Of a stretch of DNA of 64,000 nt, positions 37,501 to 63,335 are shown one piece after another. The notes beneath the pieces are model-generated. The model searched no databases. It saw nothing but the letters and a program-made list of their open reading frames with translations, and was not told the origin of the DNA. Origin of the DNA: Clytia hemisphaerica (Eukaryota; Cnidaria; Hydrozoa; Leptothecata; Clytiidae); contig CACVBU010000017.1 in assembly GCA_902728285.1 (NCBI GenBank), positions 881,516 through 945,515 of the forward strand, given 5' to 3'. How positions within the stretch are numbered: the stretch's first letter is position 1; every line of letters starts with the position of its first letter. The position numbers were made by a program, and so were the translations under genes.

Positions 37501-40500
37501 ATAAATTTGTATTGGAAAAGTGTCAATTTTTGTGACACCTTACTGTCAGAAATGTCATCATGCTCAAGGTGTTAAAATATTCAGGTGTCAAATTTTTTTT
37601 TATTTTGAAGAAAAATAAAAGTAAGGAATTTACAGAAAATTTCACGGCAAAAGCTCTATTATTTCAGGAGCTATTACCAATAGTTTGACTTCCGAACAGA
37701 AAGAGCTCCCCCCCCCTAGTACGAATAGGGTTAAATTTGAAATTTTATACCAATCGACGTAAAATTTCACTTAGATTCAAAAAATCTGAAAGAAAAGCAA
37801 AAGTTTCTATATCAAAGTCATCAAAAGCTTTTAAAACTTGGTACTCACTTGTGCAAAAGATCGCGTTTAAATGCATCTACGTGCGTTTATCAGCTAGGCG
37901 CACTTAAACGCCATTTATGTACTCACTACAAAGTGATTTGAATGAAAGAGAGGGAAAAAGAGTTAGGTGCACTTAAACGCGATATAAAAAATCCCTTCAA
38001 TCTCTTCAAATTTCAAAAGGGCTGAATAGTGTTTACACGCGGTGTGTTTGATGATCGCGTCAAAATATCAAAACTTTTTAATATTCGCGTTTAAGTGCGC
38101 CTAACAAAATCAAGGCGTTCATGTGCGTATATGTGCGGCTAAGTGCGCTTAAGTGTGCTTAGTTAATGCGTACTCACTAGAAAGCAAAAATGTGTTCGAC
38201 GCATTTAAGCACAGTTAGACGCACTTGGTACCAAGCTTTAAGCATACGAGTATACTCGTATTTGGCAGCTAATGTGTTAAAATTCGAAATACCTCAACTA
38301 AATGACGTTAGATTATCCACCTCAATGCAATGGTAACTTTCATTGTTCAAAAAGAGTACTCCTATGCAACCATAACTCGATCATGCGCGAGGAACACAAA
38401 TTTGTTCGAGTAAAGGAAATTTCGAGTTATGAAGAAAGGTTTAGAGACATTCGACACTCGACACTCGACTTAAAGAGACTCCACTATACAAAGTTTAGAT
38501 ATGTTCAGACGTTAATAGTTTGTTTTGCTTTGAAACGAAACGTCTCGAAAAGCTGCGTGAACATCAAAATTCGAAACGTCAAGAAACATCAGAAACCGTA
38601 TTCTTTAAAATAACATGAACATATAAACGACTGGACATCCATCTCCTTTGTATTTTTGAAGATATCACTGCTAGCTTCGTTGCCGCCTCGTTAAAGTTAT
38701 AAAACGAAACAATAAATTTAGATAATAAACCTCTTGGCAATACCTTGCTAACAACGTCAAAACTTCGACAAAAGTCCCTGTTGTTCTACTCTTCTCAAGT
38801 CTTTTATCTATATCATGACAAAGATAACAGAGGCAGAATCGTCGTCATCTTGTCAAAATTCCGACTAATGTTCTTAAATTTGGACTCAAAATTATGGAAT
38901 AATTTTAGAGAGTATGGGATTCAAATAATGATAATTTTATGACACAGACTCTCACCTTTGACATACTATGTTTTTCATGTCATAAAAAGAATTATTGGAG
39001 TGACAAAAGTGATTCAAAAGTAAAAACACAGTTTAAATTCTGCATTTCTGCATTGAGAAATGCTGATAAAATATATTGCAAACTTATGATATATAGAATA
39101 ATTCTTCTGTGAATTACAATCAACGTTTAAGCTCTATGAATCCTTTTATCTAAGTAATTCCAAGAAATAAAATTGTGACGGAATATTCTCAGAATTTTTA
39201 TACCAATTTTGAAAAACAGGCGGCAACGAAACTCGCTTCAAATACACAATGGAAGATAGATGTCCAGTCGTTTATATGTTCATGATAATAATAATGATTC
39301 AAGATTGGGTGCGAAGCGGGACAATGGAAGGGTGTGGCGTAATTCTTGTTTGGGTACGAAGCAAGGCAGTGGAAGGGTGTGGCACAGTTCCAAATTTGGG
39401 TACGAAGCGAGACAGTGGAAGGGTGTGGCGTAATTCCGATTTGGGTACGAAACGGGACAGTGGAAGGGTGTGACATAATTCCAATTTGGGTACGAAGCGG
39501 GACAGTGAAAGGGTGTGGCTCAATTCTTGTTTGGGTACGAGGCGGGACAGTGGAAGGATGTGGTATAATTCCGATTTGGGTGCGAAGCAGGACAGTGGAA
39601 GGGTGTGGCGTAATTCGAATTTGGGTACGAAGTGGGACAGTGGAAGGGTGTGGCATAATTCCAATTTGGGTGCGAAGCGGGACAGTGAAAGGGTGTGGCT
39701 CAATTCTTATTTGGGTACGAAGCGGGACAGTGGTAGGGTGTGGCGTAATTCGGATTTGGGTACGAAGCAGGAGAGTGGAAGGGTGTGGCGTAATTCCGAT
39801 TTGGGTACGAAGCGGGACAGTGGAAGGGTGTGGCGTAATTCCGATTTGGGTACGAAGCGGGACAGTGGAATGGTGTGGCATAATTCCGATTTGGGTGCGA
39901 AGCGGGACAGTGAAAGGGTGTGGCTCAATTCCGATTAGGGTACGAAGCGGGACAGTGGAAGGGTGTGGCGTAAATTCGAATTTGGGTACGAAGCGGGACA
40001 GTGGAAGTGTGTGGCATAATACCGATTTGGGTGCGAAGCGGGACAGTGAAAGGGTGTGGCTCAATTCTTATTTGGGTACGAAGCGGGACAGTGGAAGGGT
40101 GTGGCGTAATTCCGATTTGGGTACGAAGCGGGACAGTGGAAGGGTGTGGGGTAATTCCGATTTGGGTACGAAGTGGGACAGTCGACAATCGTCGTCTTGG
40201 GTACGAAGCAGGACAGTCGAAAAAAGTCGTTTTGGGTGTGACGCGGGACAGTCGAAAGTGACGGAAATCTTTTGGTCAGTAAAATTGTTGTTGGGCGCAA
40301 AGCGGGACAGTCGCTTTCACTGTCCGGGTTATACCCATGTACCACGCTAACCCGACCTGATCCAATAATACTTTGTTCCGAAGAAAATTCTTGGTCCCTT
40401 GAAGATCGAATCAGAGTTCCCACCTCATTATTCAAACCTCTCGTCCTCTAAACTTGAAAGTGTTATTTCGAAGAGGATATTTGATATTCGAAGATATTAG

Positions 40501-43031
40501 ATTGAGTTGTTGAAATCCATACTATTTCTGAACGGGAGAAATCGGCTTTGCAATTAACTTTTTAGAGGCTTTATTTACTTGCTCCACTTTTCAAAGTAGT
40601 ATTAAAAGTTCTTCCATCTCAGCGAAGTATAAAGAAATACTTTCCGTCTCAAAATTCAGCATAATTCGCCAAAATTTCAAGAATATTTTAAATCACTGTT
40701 AAAGCGAATTTCTAACATTCAATGGCGTATCATTTTCTCGAACGCCATGGTCCCTTTACATTTAAAATTGTTTCTTTAACCTAGGTCAGTAACTTTGAAT
40801 CTCCTTAAATGGCGAGTTACTTACCACGTGTTCAGTCAGATGAGTGAGATTGTATTTGATGCGATGAACTTCTTCAGCATCCACTTTGTCGTCATGAATG
40901 AGAATTGGATCTCCAGTGCTTGATGTACTCTCTGGTTTCTCTGTTGAATGAAGAATGAAAGATATTTCGTTTGCTTGTTCTAAACCTTTCTTTCAGTAAT
41001 AGTATAGGGTCAGTATTTTGAAAATCTCAAATCTTAACGCTGTCTGTGTGGTACCTTCATCCCCACTCGAAATTCCATGTTTAAAAATTGTACTTCAAAA
41101 CCATCCCATTACGTTTTTTAACCTTGGAACAATAGAATTTCTATCCCGATTAGGATTTCAATTAGATTTCATTAGGAATTTTTATCCCCACTGAGGAAAA
41201 AAGTTCCACCGGGGCTGTGAGACAGGGATGTATCCGATAGCAGATTTGTCTTCGAAATAAGTCAATTTTCGGGAAGGTTGATATCTTGATAGCTTTGACG
41301 AGTTTTTGTAGGTTTATTCATGGTTGTTCTTTTTCATCAATCCTACTTTGTTTGGGCTGTTTAATGACTACCAAGCCAAGGCTACCAATTATTTGTCAAG
41401 AAAAAACAAAGGAGTTGTATTCGTCTGATGAATTTATCCCTATACACCTTTTCAACCGTAGTCGTGTGGTCAGGCTCGTGCCACTTTATTATTTAATTAT
41501 CCCCCTAAACTCGATCCAATCCTTTTTTTTTTACACATTTTTCTATTGTCTATAGGTGCGAAGAAAAGACTGCGACGGTTTTAGGGTGGTAAAGTGGACA
41601 AAAAAATACCCGCGCGGCAATTGGCGGCTACGGTCGAAAAGGTGTATTGTGTTATAAAACGATCAAATTTTGGTTAAGAACGTTTTTACTGTTGTGACAT
41701 TTTCATGACAGCTTAAAATACTTAGATTGGTATCGTTTTAATTGTTTTTTCTTTCCTATCGACCACGAAAACCAGACAGAAATTATAATTCAATCAAATG
41801 ATCATTTCAAAGGCATGACAACTATGAGCGATGAAGTGCTTTGTAACGTGGCTTTGATCATATTATTTTCTCATATGTGCCTCTCTTGTCATTCAAAGTT
41901 AATTTGATTAGAAATTTAAAACCCGAAGAGATTTGAATACAGCTCATCTAAATTTAATAAGGGGATACTATATTATAGATATACCTTGGAAAGAAATTTT
42001 CGCGGAATTTAATTTCGCGGCTTTTTGACAAATCCGTGAAATTAAATTCCGCGAAACTTTCGAATTTTGAGCTGTGAACCGTGAAATAAAATTTGCGGAA
42101 ATTTCTTCCCGCAATTTCTTCTTTTAAGGTATCTCTTTTTATCGGTATTCTAAAATGATTCTAAAATAATAGACGATATCGCGTTTAGATAAATGCAATG
42201 CATTCTGGTTTCTCGGGGACTCTCAAAGGAATTATAATGTCGATTATATAATGATCTGGAATAGATTGTAATTCCCTTGAGGGTCCCCGAGAAACCAGAA
42301 TGCATTGCATTTATCTAAACGCGATATCGTCTATTATTTTCTTTGCCAAAATGGCCCAAAAGAGGTTTCTTAGATGGCGTACTACTTTCAGATTATATAT
42401 AACGTTCACGTGTATATTGCAGAAAGGTTGGTTTAAATTAAAAAGGTTTCATTCTAAATCTTTAGGGACTGAATATTTTCATTATATCATAGCGAGCTAT
42501 TCTTCGATTAAAATTCGATGTTTTTTGAGTTTTGAGAGAACACTTCTTACCTGTTGATGATTTCTGAGCCATCATTGATCCACCGCCATCTCTGCTTAAA
42601 AATGCGAAAATTGCCAACGATACAGCTACCAATGACATAATAAAGACTGCTATCACCAGACATAGTAATGTTCTTCTCCTTTTCGTTCCTTTGACCGTTC
42701 CGGGCGGTATAAGTGCTTCGTCGGATGCATCAGTCTGCGGACGTGGTAATATACCATTCCGGTTATTATCAAGTTTATTACTGATTGGTGCTGTTGATTC
42801 GTATATTAAATTCCGTTTTTTACGAGCGGAATCGATTTTTTCAAGTTCGAAAGCTATATCACCTCTTAGATCTTCAGGTTTTGCGTATTCATGATTTTGA
42901 TTATAAGGTTCGTTTTCACCAAGGTTACTTTGTAACATACTGTAAGGTGAAGGTGTATTCCTATCGTTAGTCTCTTCTGATCCACTTGAGTCACAACGCG
43001 CGGTTAATGGACTTCTATCTAATGTTGACAT
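31512..43031 (-). CDS. Type II membrane collagen-like protein (5 exons)
   Basis: Exons (- order): 42551-43031, 40825-40940, 32414-32458, 32023-32175, 31512-31712; 331 aa plus TAG, phases exact. Residues 1-115 are polar and cytoplasmic-like (Ser, Asn, Glu rich), followed by KGTKRRR and one membrane segment at about 121-145 (TLLCLVIAVFIMSLVAVSLA and on); positive residues on the N side predict type II topology. An extracellular stalk follows with a short heptad stretch (IKDLEEKIEALNKKL), then a very short collagen run of about five Gly-X-Y triplets (EGPRGPEGPAGPPGTG), then a C-terminal domain with Cys residues (KCTYEEKK, SVTCSHVGAQA, YFCRCAG, YISCIIHTWKCP). The layout resembles scavenger-receptor or MARCO-like trimers, but the C-terminal domain is not SRCR. 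I infer a trimeric surface receptor. Intron 2 (8.4 kb) is mostly one foldback transposon. Confidence 0.85.
32755..33675. repeat. 45-bp tandem array, left arm
   Basis: About 20 units with consensus parts TTCGTACCCAAATCGGAATT and ATGCCACACCCTTCCACTGT. Variants alternate ATCGGAATTATGCC with ACAAGAATTGAGCC. Because 45 is a multiple of three, long open frames appear in several phases; they are not genes. Confidence 0.95.
33862..34676. mobile_element. 815-bp foldback with 6-bp duplication GTCTAA
   Basis: Ends TATGGGGCGCCATTGTGGAC and complement of TATGTGGCGCCATTGTGGAC; inverted arms of about 65 bp. GTCTAA lies at 33856-33861 and 34677-34682. It interrupts an element whose uninterrupted relative is at 44795-45091, since both share the text around AAAGCATAAAATG. 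Confidence 0.85.
34138..34449. mobile_element. 312-bp element nested in the 815-bp foldback
   Basis: Inverted ends TACATAATGCATTGCGC, with arms continuing through TTTTCCCGATTT-like sequence. It lies wholly inside 33862-34676. Confidence 0.75.
35239..35441. mobile_element. TAGACC MITE, copy 1
   Basis: Inverted ends TAGACCTTTTCATAAATTAC; internally similar to 61462-61663 (shared CTCGTTTTGAA, ATTGCCATGATG, AATTGTTTGA). TA at both edges fits Tc1/mariner-type insertion. Confidence 0.8.
37171..37730. mobile_element. 560-bp MITE with TTAA duplication
   Basis: Ends CCCTATTCAAACTAGG and complement of CCCTATTCGTACTAGG, flanked on both sides by TTAA (37167-37170, 37731-37734). This is the signature of piggyBac or Kolobok-type insertion. 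Homopolymeric G and C runs sit just inside the ends. Confidence 0.85.
37834..38241. mobile_element. Element with TTAAGTGCGC repeats
   Basis: Imperfect inverted ends (ACTTGGTACTCACTTGTGC against the complement of GACGCACTTGGTACCAAG) enclose several copies in both directions of a GGCGCACTTAAACGC motif. Confidence 0.55.
38613..39287. mobile_element. Foldback abutting the right 45-bp array
   Basis: Ends CATGAACATATAAACGACTG and its complement; arms about 75 bp (also ATCTCC/GGAAGAT and CGTTGCCGCC). Lies at the inner edge of the right array. Confidence 0.75.
39300..40190. repeat. 45-bp tandem array, right arm (inverted)
   Basis: Reverse complement of the left array, about 20 units, again with long artefact frames on both strands. 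Confidence 0.95.
41453..41646. mobile_element. TACACCTTTTC MITE, copy 2
   Basis: Ends TACACCTTTTCAACCGTAG and complement of TACACCTTTTCGACCGTAG. Collagen-gene intron 1. Confidence 0.85.
41985..42130. mobile_element. CGCGAAATTAAATTCCGCG repeat, copy 1
   Basis: Repeated TTCGCGGAATTTAATTTCGC-type blocks in both directions. Other copies at 56780-57010 and 60055-60310. Collagen-gene intron. Confidence 0.7.
42163..42340. mobile_element. 178-bp near-perfect palindrome
   Basis: Arms of about 75 bp beginning AAAATAATAGACGATATCGC; both contain AAATGCAATGCATTCTGGTT. Collagen-gene intron 1, about 210 bp from the donor of the first coding exon. Confidence 0.85.
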
Positions 43032-44794
43032 TCCTTTGATATGGGTTATAAATTAGAATATATTAGTTTGTGATGTTTTTACAATTTTTCTCTTTTTTTT
43101 TGCTGAAATGATAAGATTGATAAATTTAATTTTAGGGCCACAGTACTCCAGGTTCATTTCAATACCAGTTGAATCATGATCATGAAGAAATCGGCCAACT
43201 TTAACTACCGCACTGAAATAATTTTTGTCTATGACAAAACATATCGGAGTGTAACTTAGACAATCAATCCCATGGTCACTCTGATGCGGGGTCATCCATA
43301 TAGTACGTACGCAAAAGTTTTCCAAATATTGGTTACCCCCCTCTTCCTTGTGCGCAGAGAACAATAGAATGACGCCATTTAAACAATAGACGTACGCTTC
43401 TGCTAAGTCCCCTACAGGGGTTGCCTCTACAGGGGTGGTATCCCAATTATGACATTTCACAATTCTAGGCACAAGTCAAGATTCAAGATACGAAGTAGTA
43501 TTAAAAAAAAATTTCTTGAAACACTTCTCTTCCCATCAACCGTCAAGACTGTCAACAAAACCCAAAAAAATTGCGAGCACATTTTTTTAACAGTTAATAA
43601 TTTAGCTTTGTCATCTTGTGATGAATATATCAAACATTATTATGTATGTGATTTCAAAACAAAACTTTTGGCTATGATGTTCTATAAAATGTTAAACCCA
43701 AGAAATGACGAGGAGAGGATATATTTTGTTGACCTTACTCTTGTTATATCCTTAACAATAACAAATAGATCAGATTTCTCAAATAGAGTGACTCTCAAGG
43801 CTTGTCAAGGAGCGTGTTATAACATGTTCCCGTCAAACACAGAGCAAAATAAATCTCTTGCTTCATTTCCACATATAAATAATATCTTATCAAGTTAGTT
43901 AATATTCCTAGAAATTAAAAGCTTGCCATCAACAGGTCCAATGGAACGAATAGAGTAAAGTTCTGCGTAGAAAATCCAAAGAAATCGGAATCGGAAATCG
44001 GAAACGGAATCCAAAGAAGATTTTAAACACCCCTTTATCAACACATTGTTCTTCACAAAACATCTAAACACCCTGTATCAACAGGCAGTATATAAATTCC
44101 ACTGTGTATTTTACTTACCAGCCGTCAAACTTGTCACGAAATTGTTAGTGCTGCTAGCTGCAGTAATGAGTGAAAATTTAGATTGCCTAAAAAATTGCCC
44201 AACTAAAGGTATCAATTCATTTTGACAGGTATGGCATACTATTAATAATACAAAAAGTCTTTCACTAATCAAACCTTCTATAACTAATCTACTAAAGATT
44301 TGAAGAATGAATTTTCTTTAAGTCAGGAACGAGGGAAACAGTAAAAAAATATCGAAACCTGCAAAAAAGCATATCAAATCAAATATGAATGAAAAATAGA
44401 AGTGTTGAGCGAAACATCAAGTGTAAAACATCCGACCTCAAAAAGAGGCTTTTCAAACCAGTATGAAAAAAAAATCAAGTATCGAGAAAAAATATTTTTC
44501 AAGAAATCTTTCGATTGATTTGGAATCTATTTTTTGTAACAAAATATTTTTAGTTTCGACGGAAGAAACATTTTACAAACAAACGTGGTCTCACAATATA
44601 GTATATTTTGAATGAAATGATGAGTAAAGCACTAATTAAAATGGTACGAGATTGCTTTTTTGTTTTGTAACTATGCTTGCAATTGATGCTAATTTACAAA
44701 CGACAAACTGCACGCTAATGTCAAACGAAGTTCTTTTCTTGTAAGAAAAAAGAAGAATAAAGTTATTCATTTTCAAAAATTTCGTTCTCAAAAT

Positions 44795-45091
44795 TACACG
44801 CTTTTTTATGAAATTGGTCTTAATTTTCTAAACTTTTTTCTGGGAAAATCACCCTAAAATAATCTCACGGTATTCTTAGGTTAGGAACGAAATTTACTAA
44901 AGCATAAAATGACATTTTTGTGAAAGTATTGAGCCTTCGAGTCCTTAATGGGGCGGTTATAATTGGCAATTTACAGTTAAAAATGCTCTAGAATAACATT
45001 CTTAGGTTCAGTTTCGTCAGTTGCCAAATTCAATGATGGTGATATTCTAAATTTTTTGCATCACAAATATTCTTATGAATAAAAAGCGTGC
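44795..45091. mobile_element. ATAAGAAT-type MITE
   Basis: Left TACACGCTTTTTTATGAA, right TTCTTATGAATAAAAAGCGT. Same layout as the interrupted relative at about 33740-34889. Confidence 0.7.
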
Positions 45092-46426
45092 AAAGAAGTT
45101 TTCTTATAAAAACGACTAAGTTCTCATGTATCATATTCCCAGTGACTTAAAAATCCTGAAATTTCATCCCTGAAAGAAAAGGGATAATTCAAATTTTTTT
45201 AATTTCGATTCCCAACACTGTAAAGCATGATGGCATTTAATTTAGGAATTGGCAACTTTCAACCTGCCTTAAAAATTCTCACCGGATAATCGATACAGGG
45301 CTGTGTAACATTTAAATCTTTTCAGAGATTCCTTGCGGTCCTATCTTCAGTTTCAAATAGAAAATGACTCGATGTTGCCTTTAATTTGAAAATGAGAAAA
45401 AAAGGTACATAATTTAGAAAAATCCTAGCAAGATCAACAACCGAATTAAAATGCGAAGAACTGATAATCATCATACTAAGAGTTATGTAAGAAATTTTCT
45501 CGATGACAACAAAAATTGGATTTGTCTGAAAATCTCTCTTACAAGACAAATCATTTTCTAAAAGACAATCTTATTAGTATCAAACAGATACAAACTTTGT
45601 CTACCCGATCTGTGCCTGTTTTATAAAAGCATTCTGGGGAGCGTAAAAGTAAGACAGGCTACAAGTCACAAGTAAAGAATCGAGCTATACTAAACAAACT
45701 AGACACAACTTTATACTCAGCAGATGCTAACGTTCATCCAACGTTATTAACCTTTTAAGTGCCAATGTCGTATAATATCAGACATGGGCTATGTAGGAGG
45801 GCGAAGCCCTCCTGTAATGCCCAGTTTGAGTTAGAAATCGTCATTTTTGCATTTTTGGTCTAACTCGTAGGAATTGGATTGGCCCCATGGTCAAGCAAAA
45901 AAAAAGCGAGAAGCCAAAAAGTCAAAAAAATGCAAAAATTTGACAAAAAACCACAACCTTCTAACTCCTTCTAGATCTCAAGATATAAGACTTTCAAGTT
46001 TGAAGTAGCGATTTTCTTTGACGCGTTGCGAACTTTGTAGAACTTTGTATTCCTTTCAATTGATCTTTCCTTGCTTTATGTTGCTATCAATAATATGCTG
46101 ATAATAAAGTCTCTATTACTCGATTTTTATGACTTAGAAATTAATCATCAACCAAAGAAACCACTGATAAATATCAGCTTTCGTCAGATAACTGTCAATT
46201 TCGTTAAAATATAAATGACAAAACTTGAATAATATGTAAAAATATCAAGAAGTTAAAACATAACTATTAGAAAGTTTTTATATGAGGTTTATGAGTGATG
46301 AAGTTTCCAACAGTGATCACTAGGTTGTTTATTGAATAAACTTTCTTTAATTTTCTATAACCCAGTTCCCTCATTCACAATACTATGTTTTATTACTAAA
46401 TCAAGATAAGTCGCTAAGGAAAGACA

Positions 46427-46650
46427 TACACGTTTTCTTATAAGAACAAACTATATAAGAAGATAAGGCTTCGACGGTCAAAATGTTCAGAAAATTTTTT
46501 TGTGCACCCAAAAGACACCCGTTTGGTCAAAATGGTCACAAAATGGTAAAAATAAGAACATTTTAAGAACATTTTTAGGCTTGAAACCCAAAAAGTTAAG
46601 AAAATCTCAAGGCTTCAAAAATTTTGGATGTTCTTATAAAAAAACGTGTA
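46427..46650 (+). mobile_element. ATAAGAACA MITE, copy f (best ends)
   Basis: Ends TACACGTTTTCTTATAAGAA and complement of TACACGTTTTTTTATAAGAA. Intergenic between the collagen gene and UGP2. Confidence 0.85.
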
Positions 46651-47678
46651 TTGCTCTTCGCCACAGTGTAACCACAGTATTAAATCATTTATTTAAGTCT
46701 CTATTCATACCAGCTGAAAAGAGGGAAAGATAGCCTTTTTGTCAATCAAATGAATTAAGTTGTAAATAAATAAAACTGTGGGTATTATGCTAATTATAAA
46801 GAAATGCGAAAGTAATGCCTTTGGGCGAATTAGAAATGAGGTTTGTAAAGGAAAATAGAGCAACAGCATCATTAAAAGGTCATTAATAAGATATATTTCT
46901 CAATTGCTTAATGTTCGGTATTTTATACCAAATTTGAGGAAAATCGTTGTAGGGGGCATGGCGACATTTTTAAATAGTCAGTACTAGTATTTATAAAGTA
47001 AGTCTTCCTAATTAATGCTTAATCTGGCTGAAGTTATGACGGGAGACAAAAAAGGTCCTTAATAAAAGTACAACACACCCATTATGCTTTTAAAAGATAC
47101 GTCAGATTTGTTGAAAAACTGACGTTCAAAGTTTTGTTTATCCTGTTTCACAAATGAGAAAATGTAAATGTGGTAAAGAAGGAGGGAAATCAAATCGAGA
47201 AATGTTTGTACCGCACATACAAAGGCTTACGTTAGGGTCTTAGACAAGCACTTTTAAATCTTTCAATACCCAATCCCAAGGACCACCAGGATGATCGATC
47301 GTATTCTATTCAAATGTTGTATACATTTTCTACCAAAGGTTTTTATTTCTAATCTGAAAGAAATGGATAGAATTAGAAAATAACAATACAGTACTTCTTG
47401 ACTTGAACTACTACATTTTTATACTGTAGGGACATTTCGAGAAAATCTCATGACAAAAGTTGATATACACGCGTCAAAATCATTTGTATAATCTCTCTAA
47501 AGACCTTGTAAATCCATGAATAAACTGTTTTTGAAGACTTTCATATTTTTGCAATGTTATCAGAGAAAGAAAAAGATGTATAGCCAAAGGATCTCCAGGA
47601 CCAAAATTAAAATGCTATAAAAACTGGGCGAAAGTAGACGTTAACAGAAAGACTGATCCATTAATACAAAACACAATT

Positions 47679-47865
47679 TACACTTTATTATAAGAACAAA
47701 CTATGTAAGAACATATAGCTTCGATGACCGAAATATTAAGAATAAGTTAAGAACATTTTTAGGCTTTATATAGACTCCAAAAATCTTTTTTGTTTGGAAC
47801 TCAAAATTTAAGAACATCCGGAGGCTTGAAAAATGTTTTGAATCTTCTTATAAAAAATACGCGTA
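47679..47865 (+). mobile_element. ATAAGAACA MITE, copy g
   Basis: Left end TACACTTTATTATAAGAACA, right end CTTCTTATAAAAAATACGCG. Internally shortened. Intergenic. Confidence 0.75.
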
Positions 47866-48344
47866 ATGGTGCCGACTTAGACTCGGACAAGAAAAAACAC
47901 TTTAAACTATACTATATTACTCTTACTGGAGCAAAGAAAATCTACTCAAAAATATCTTTCATTTAACTTTAAAATGACTGACTTATTTCAATTTCATAAT
48001 TTCTAGAAGAACTGAAAAGAAAAAGAGAAGATTGCGTTTCGAGTGTATTATTTCATCTAAGATACCTATGTACAAACAAGAATTTTTCTATAAAACATGA
48101 ATTCTGTAAATTGTATTCAATCTTACTATTTCAATATAATATATGCTAACATTTTCTAAAAAATAATTTTTTGGTGCTAATAATAATTTATGGAAAGAAA
48201 GTCCAAAATAAGGCAAAAAGGAACTGAAAAAAACGCTAAAACCTGCAGTGTGACAGAAACAGCAAAAAGCAGTCCACAGTTAACATAATTTTCACTCAGC
48301 CCAGTATTATACCTTTCGACCAAGTAAGGTCAGTAAGATATTAA

Positions 48345-48440
48345 CCAGTTGACACACAACGTTGTTTCAACGTTCATCTAACGTTATAATGGACATTATG
48401 AACATTAGATAAACGTCGAAACAACGTTATGTGCCAACTG
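48345..48440. mobile_element. AACGTTGTGTGCCAGCTGG element, copy 2
   Basis: Ends CCAGTTGACACACAACGTTG and complement of CCAGTTGGCACATAACGTTG; about 46-bp arms almost meeting, a strong hairpin. Confidence 0.75.
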
Positions 48441-48828
48441 GGGTACAAAGCAAGTGAAAAAAAGTTGAAATGTTGAAACCATGATACGTGCTCTACCCTC
48501 ACATAAAAATTTGAAACTGTTTCTTTTAATAAAGAAAACACCAAGGATGCTATTTTTTGTCACCTCTTTATGACGTCACGTGTGTATTTAGGGACGGAAT
48601 TTTTTTGACGATACTTTACAACATGTCAACATACGGATGCTGCCAACGTAAATAAAAAAAACATCAAGACCTTCTATGACAACTTTGACGATGGATTTTG
48701 TTGGGATGAGCTGGAGTTTTTACAAGATACTTCACTAATTGGTCATTTAAAGTGATAGAGATGACACGTTCTTTCGTTCTTTCGTTCATTTCGTTAGGTG
48801 AGACTCTTTTGTGAAAATATGAAATACA

Positions 48829-48985
48829 GTCAAATCTCTCTAATTCGAATCTCTTTTATTCAAATCTTTCTATAATTTGAACTTATTACTAGTCCCCTTC
48901 AAGGAGAGACCATCTTACAATACTTTCTACGATTCGAAAAAATTAGATTCCCCTTTTAAATTCGAATTAGCGAGAGTCATGTATT
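48829..48985. mobile_element. Pogo/Tigger-like MITE
   Basis: Ends TACAGTCAAATCTCTCTAAT and complement of TACATGACTCTCGCTAATTC. Related decayed text at 51525-51612 and 52473-52610. Confidence 0.6.
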
Positions 48986-49174
48986 TATAATTTGTCCGCA
49001 TGTATTGAGGGTAAATTGAAGAAAGAAATAGTGCACAAAATTAGGGACTACTACTACTAGGAAGAAAACTATATGCAAAAGGAAATTCTATAAATTCAAA
49101 AAAAAAAATTCATATAAAAAGAAGACAATTCCAAAATATTTCATACCTAAGCTACAGTCATTCCATTAATTGTT

Positions 49175-63335
<14,161 letters not shown>

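Larger units (their letters stand above)
32611..40363. mobile_element. 7.75-kb foldback element with 8-bp target duplication
   Basis: The ends are inverted repeats (GGATCAGGTCGGGTTAGCGT on the left, its complement on the right, with one mismatch in about 60 bp). The element is flanked by AATAATAC at 32603-32610 and 40364-40371. Each arm is about 1.06 kb and consists of a unique outer 140 bp plus about twenty 45-bp tandem units. The middle (33.7-39.3 kb) is a pile of other small elements. No transposase frame is visible, so it is non-autonomous. The 8-bp duplication would suit hAT-like mobilisation, but the ends do not name a family. It occupies most of intron 2 of the collagen-like gene. Confidence 0.9.
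43032..49174. other. Intergenic, collagen gene 5' flank and UGP2 3' flank
   Basis: The collagen-like gene starts at its left edge and UGP2 ends at its right edge, both on -. It holds several inverted-repeat elements (44795-45091, 46427-46650, 47679-47865, 48345-48440, about 48708-48985) and a short hairpin GGAGGGCGAAGCCCTCC near 45797. Around 44117-44160 on - there is an acceptor/donor-like pair that could mark a 5' untranslated exon of the collagen gene; this is weak. The longer frames at 43053-43472 (-) and 43449-43898 (+) show no family features. Confidence 0.5.

Noticed and set aside
39198-40435. Similar long repeat frames (up to 334 codons)
   Set aside because: Mirror image of the left array; same artefact.
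43053-43898. Two overlapping frames of 139 (-) and 149 (+) codons
   Set aside because: No motif, no splice context, low-complexity AT-rich translation.
46500-46733. Small frames shared by copies f and h of the ATAAGAACA MITE
   Set aside because: Similarity comes from the repeat itself; other copies are not open.
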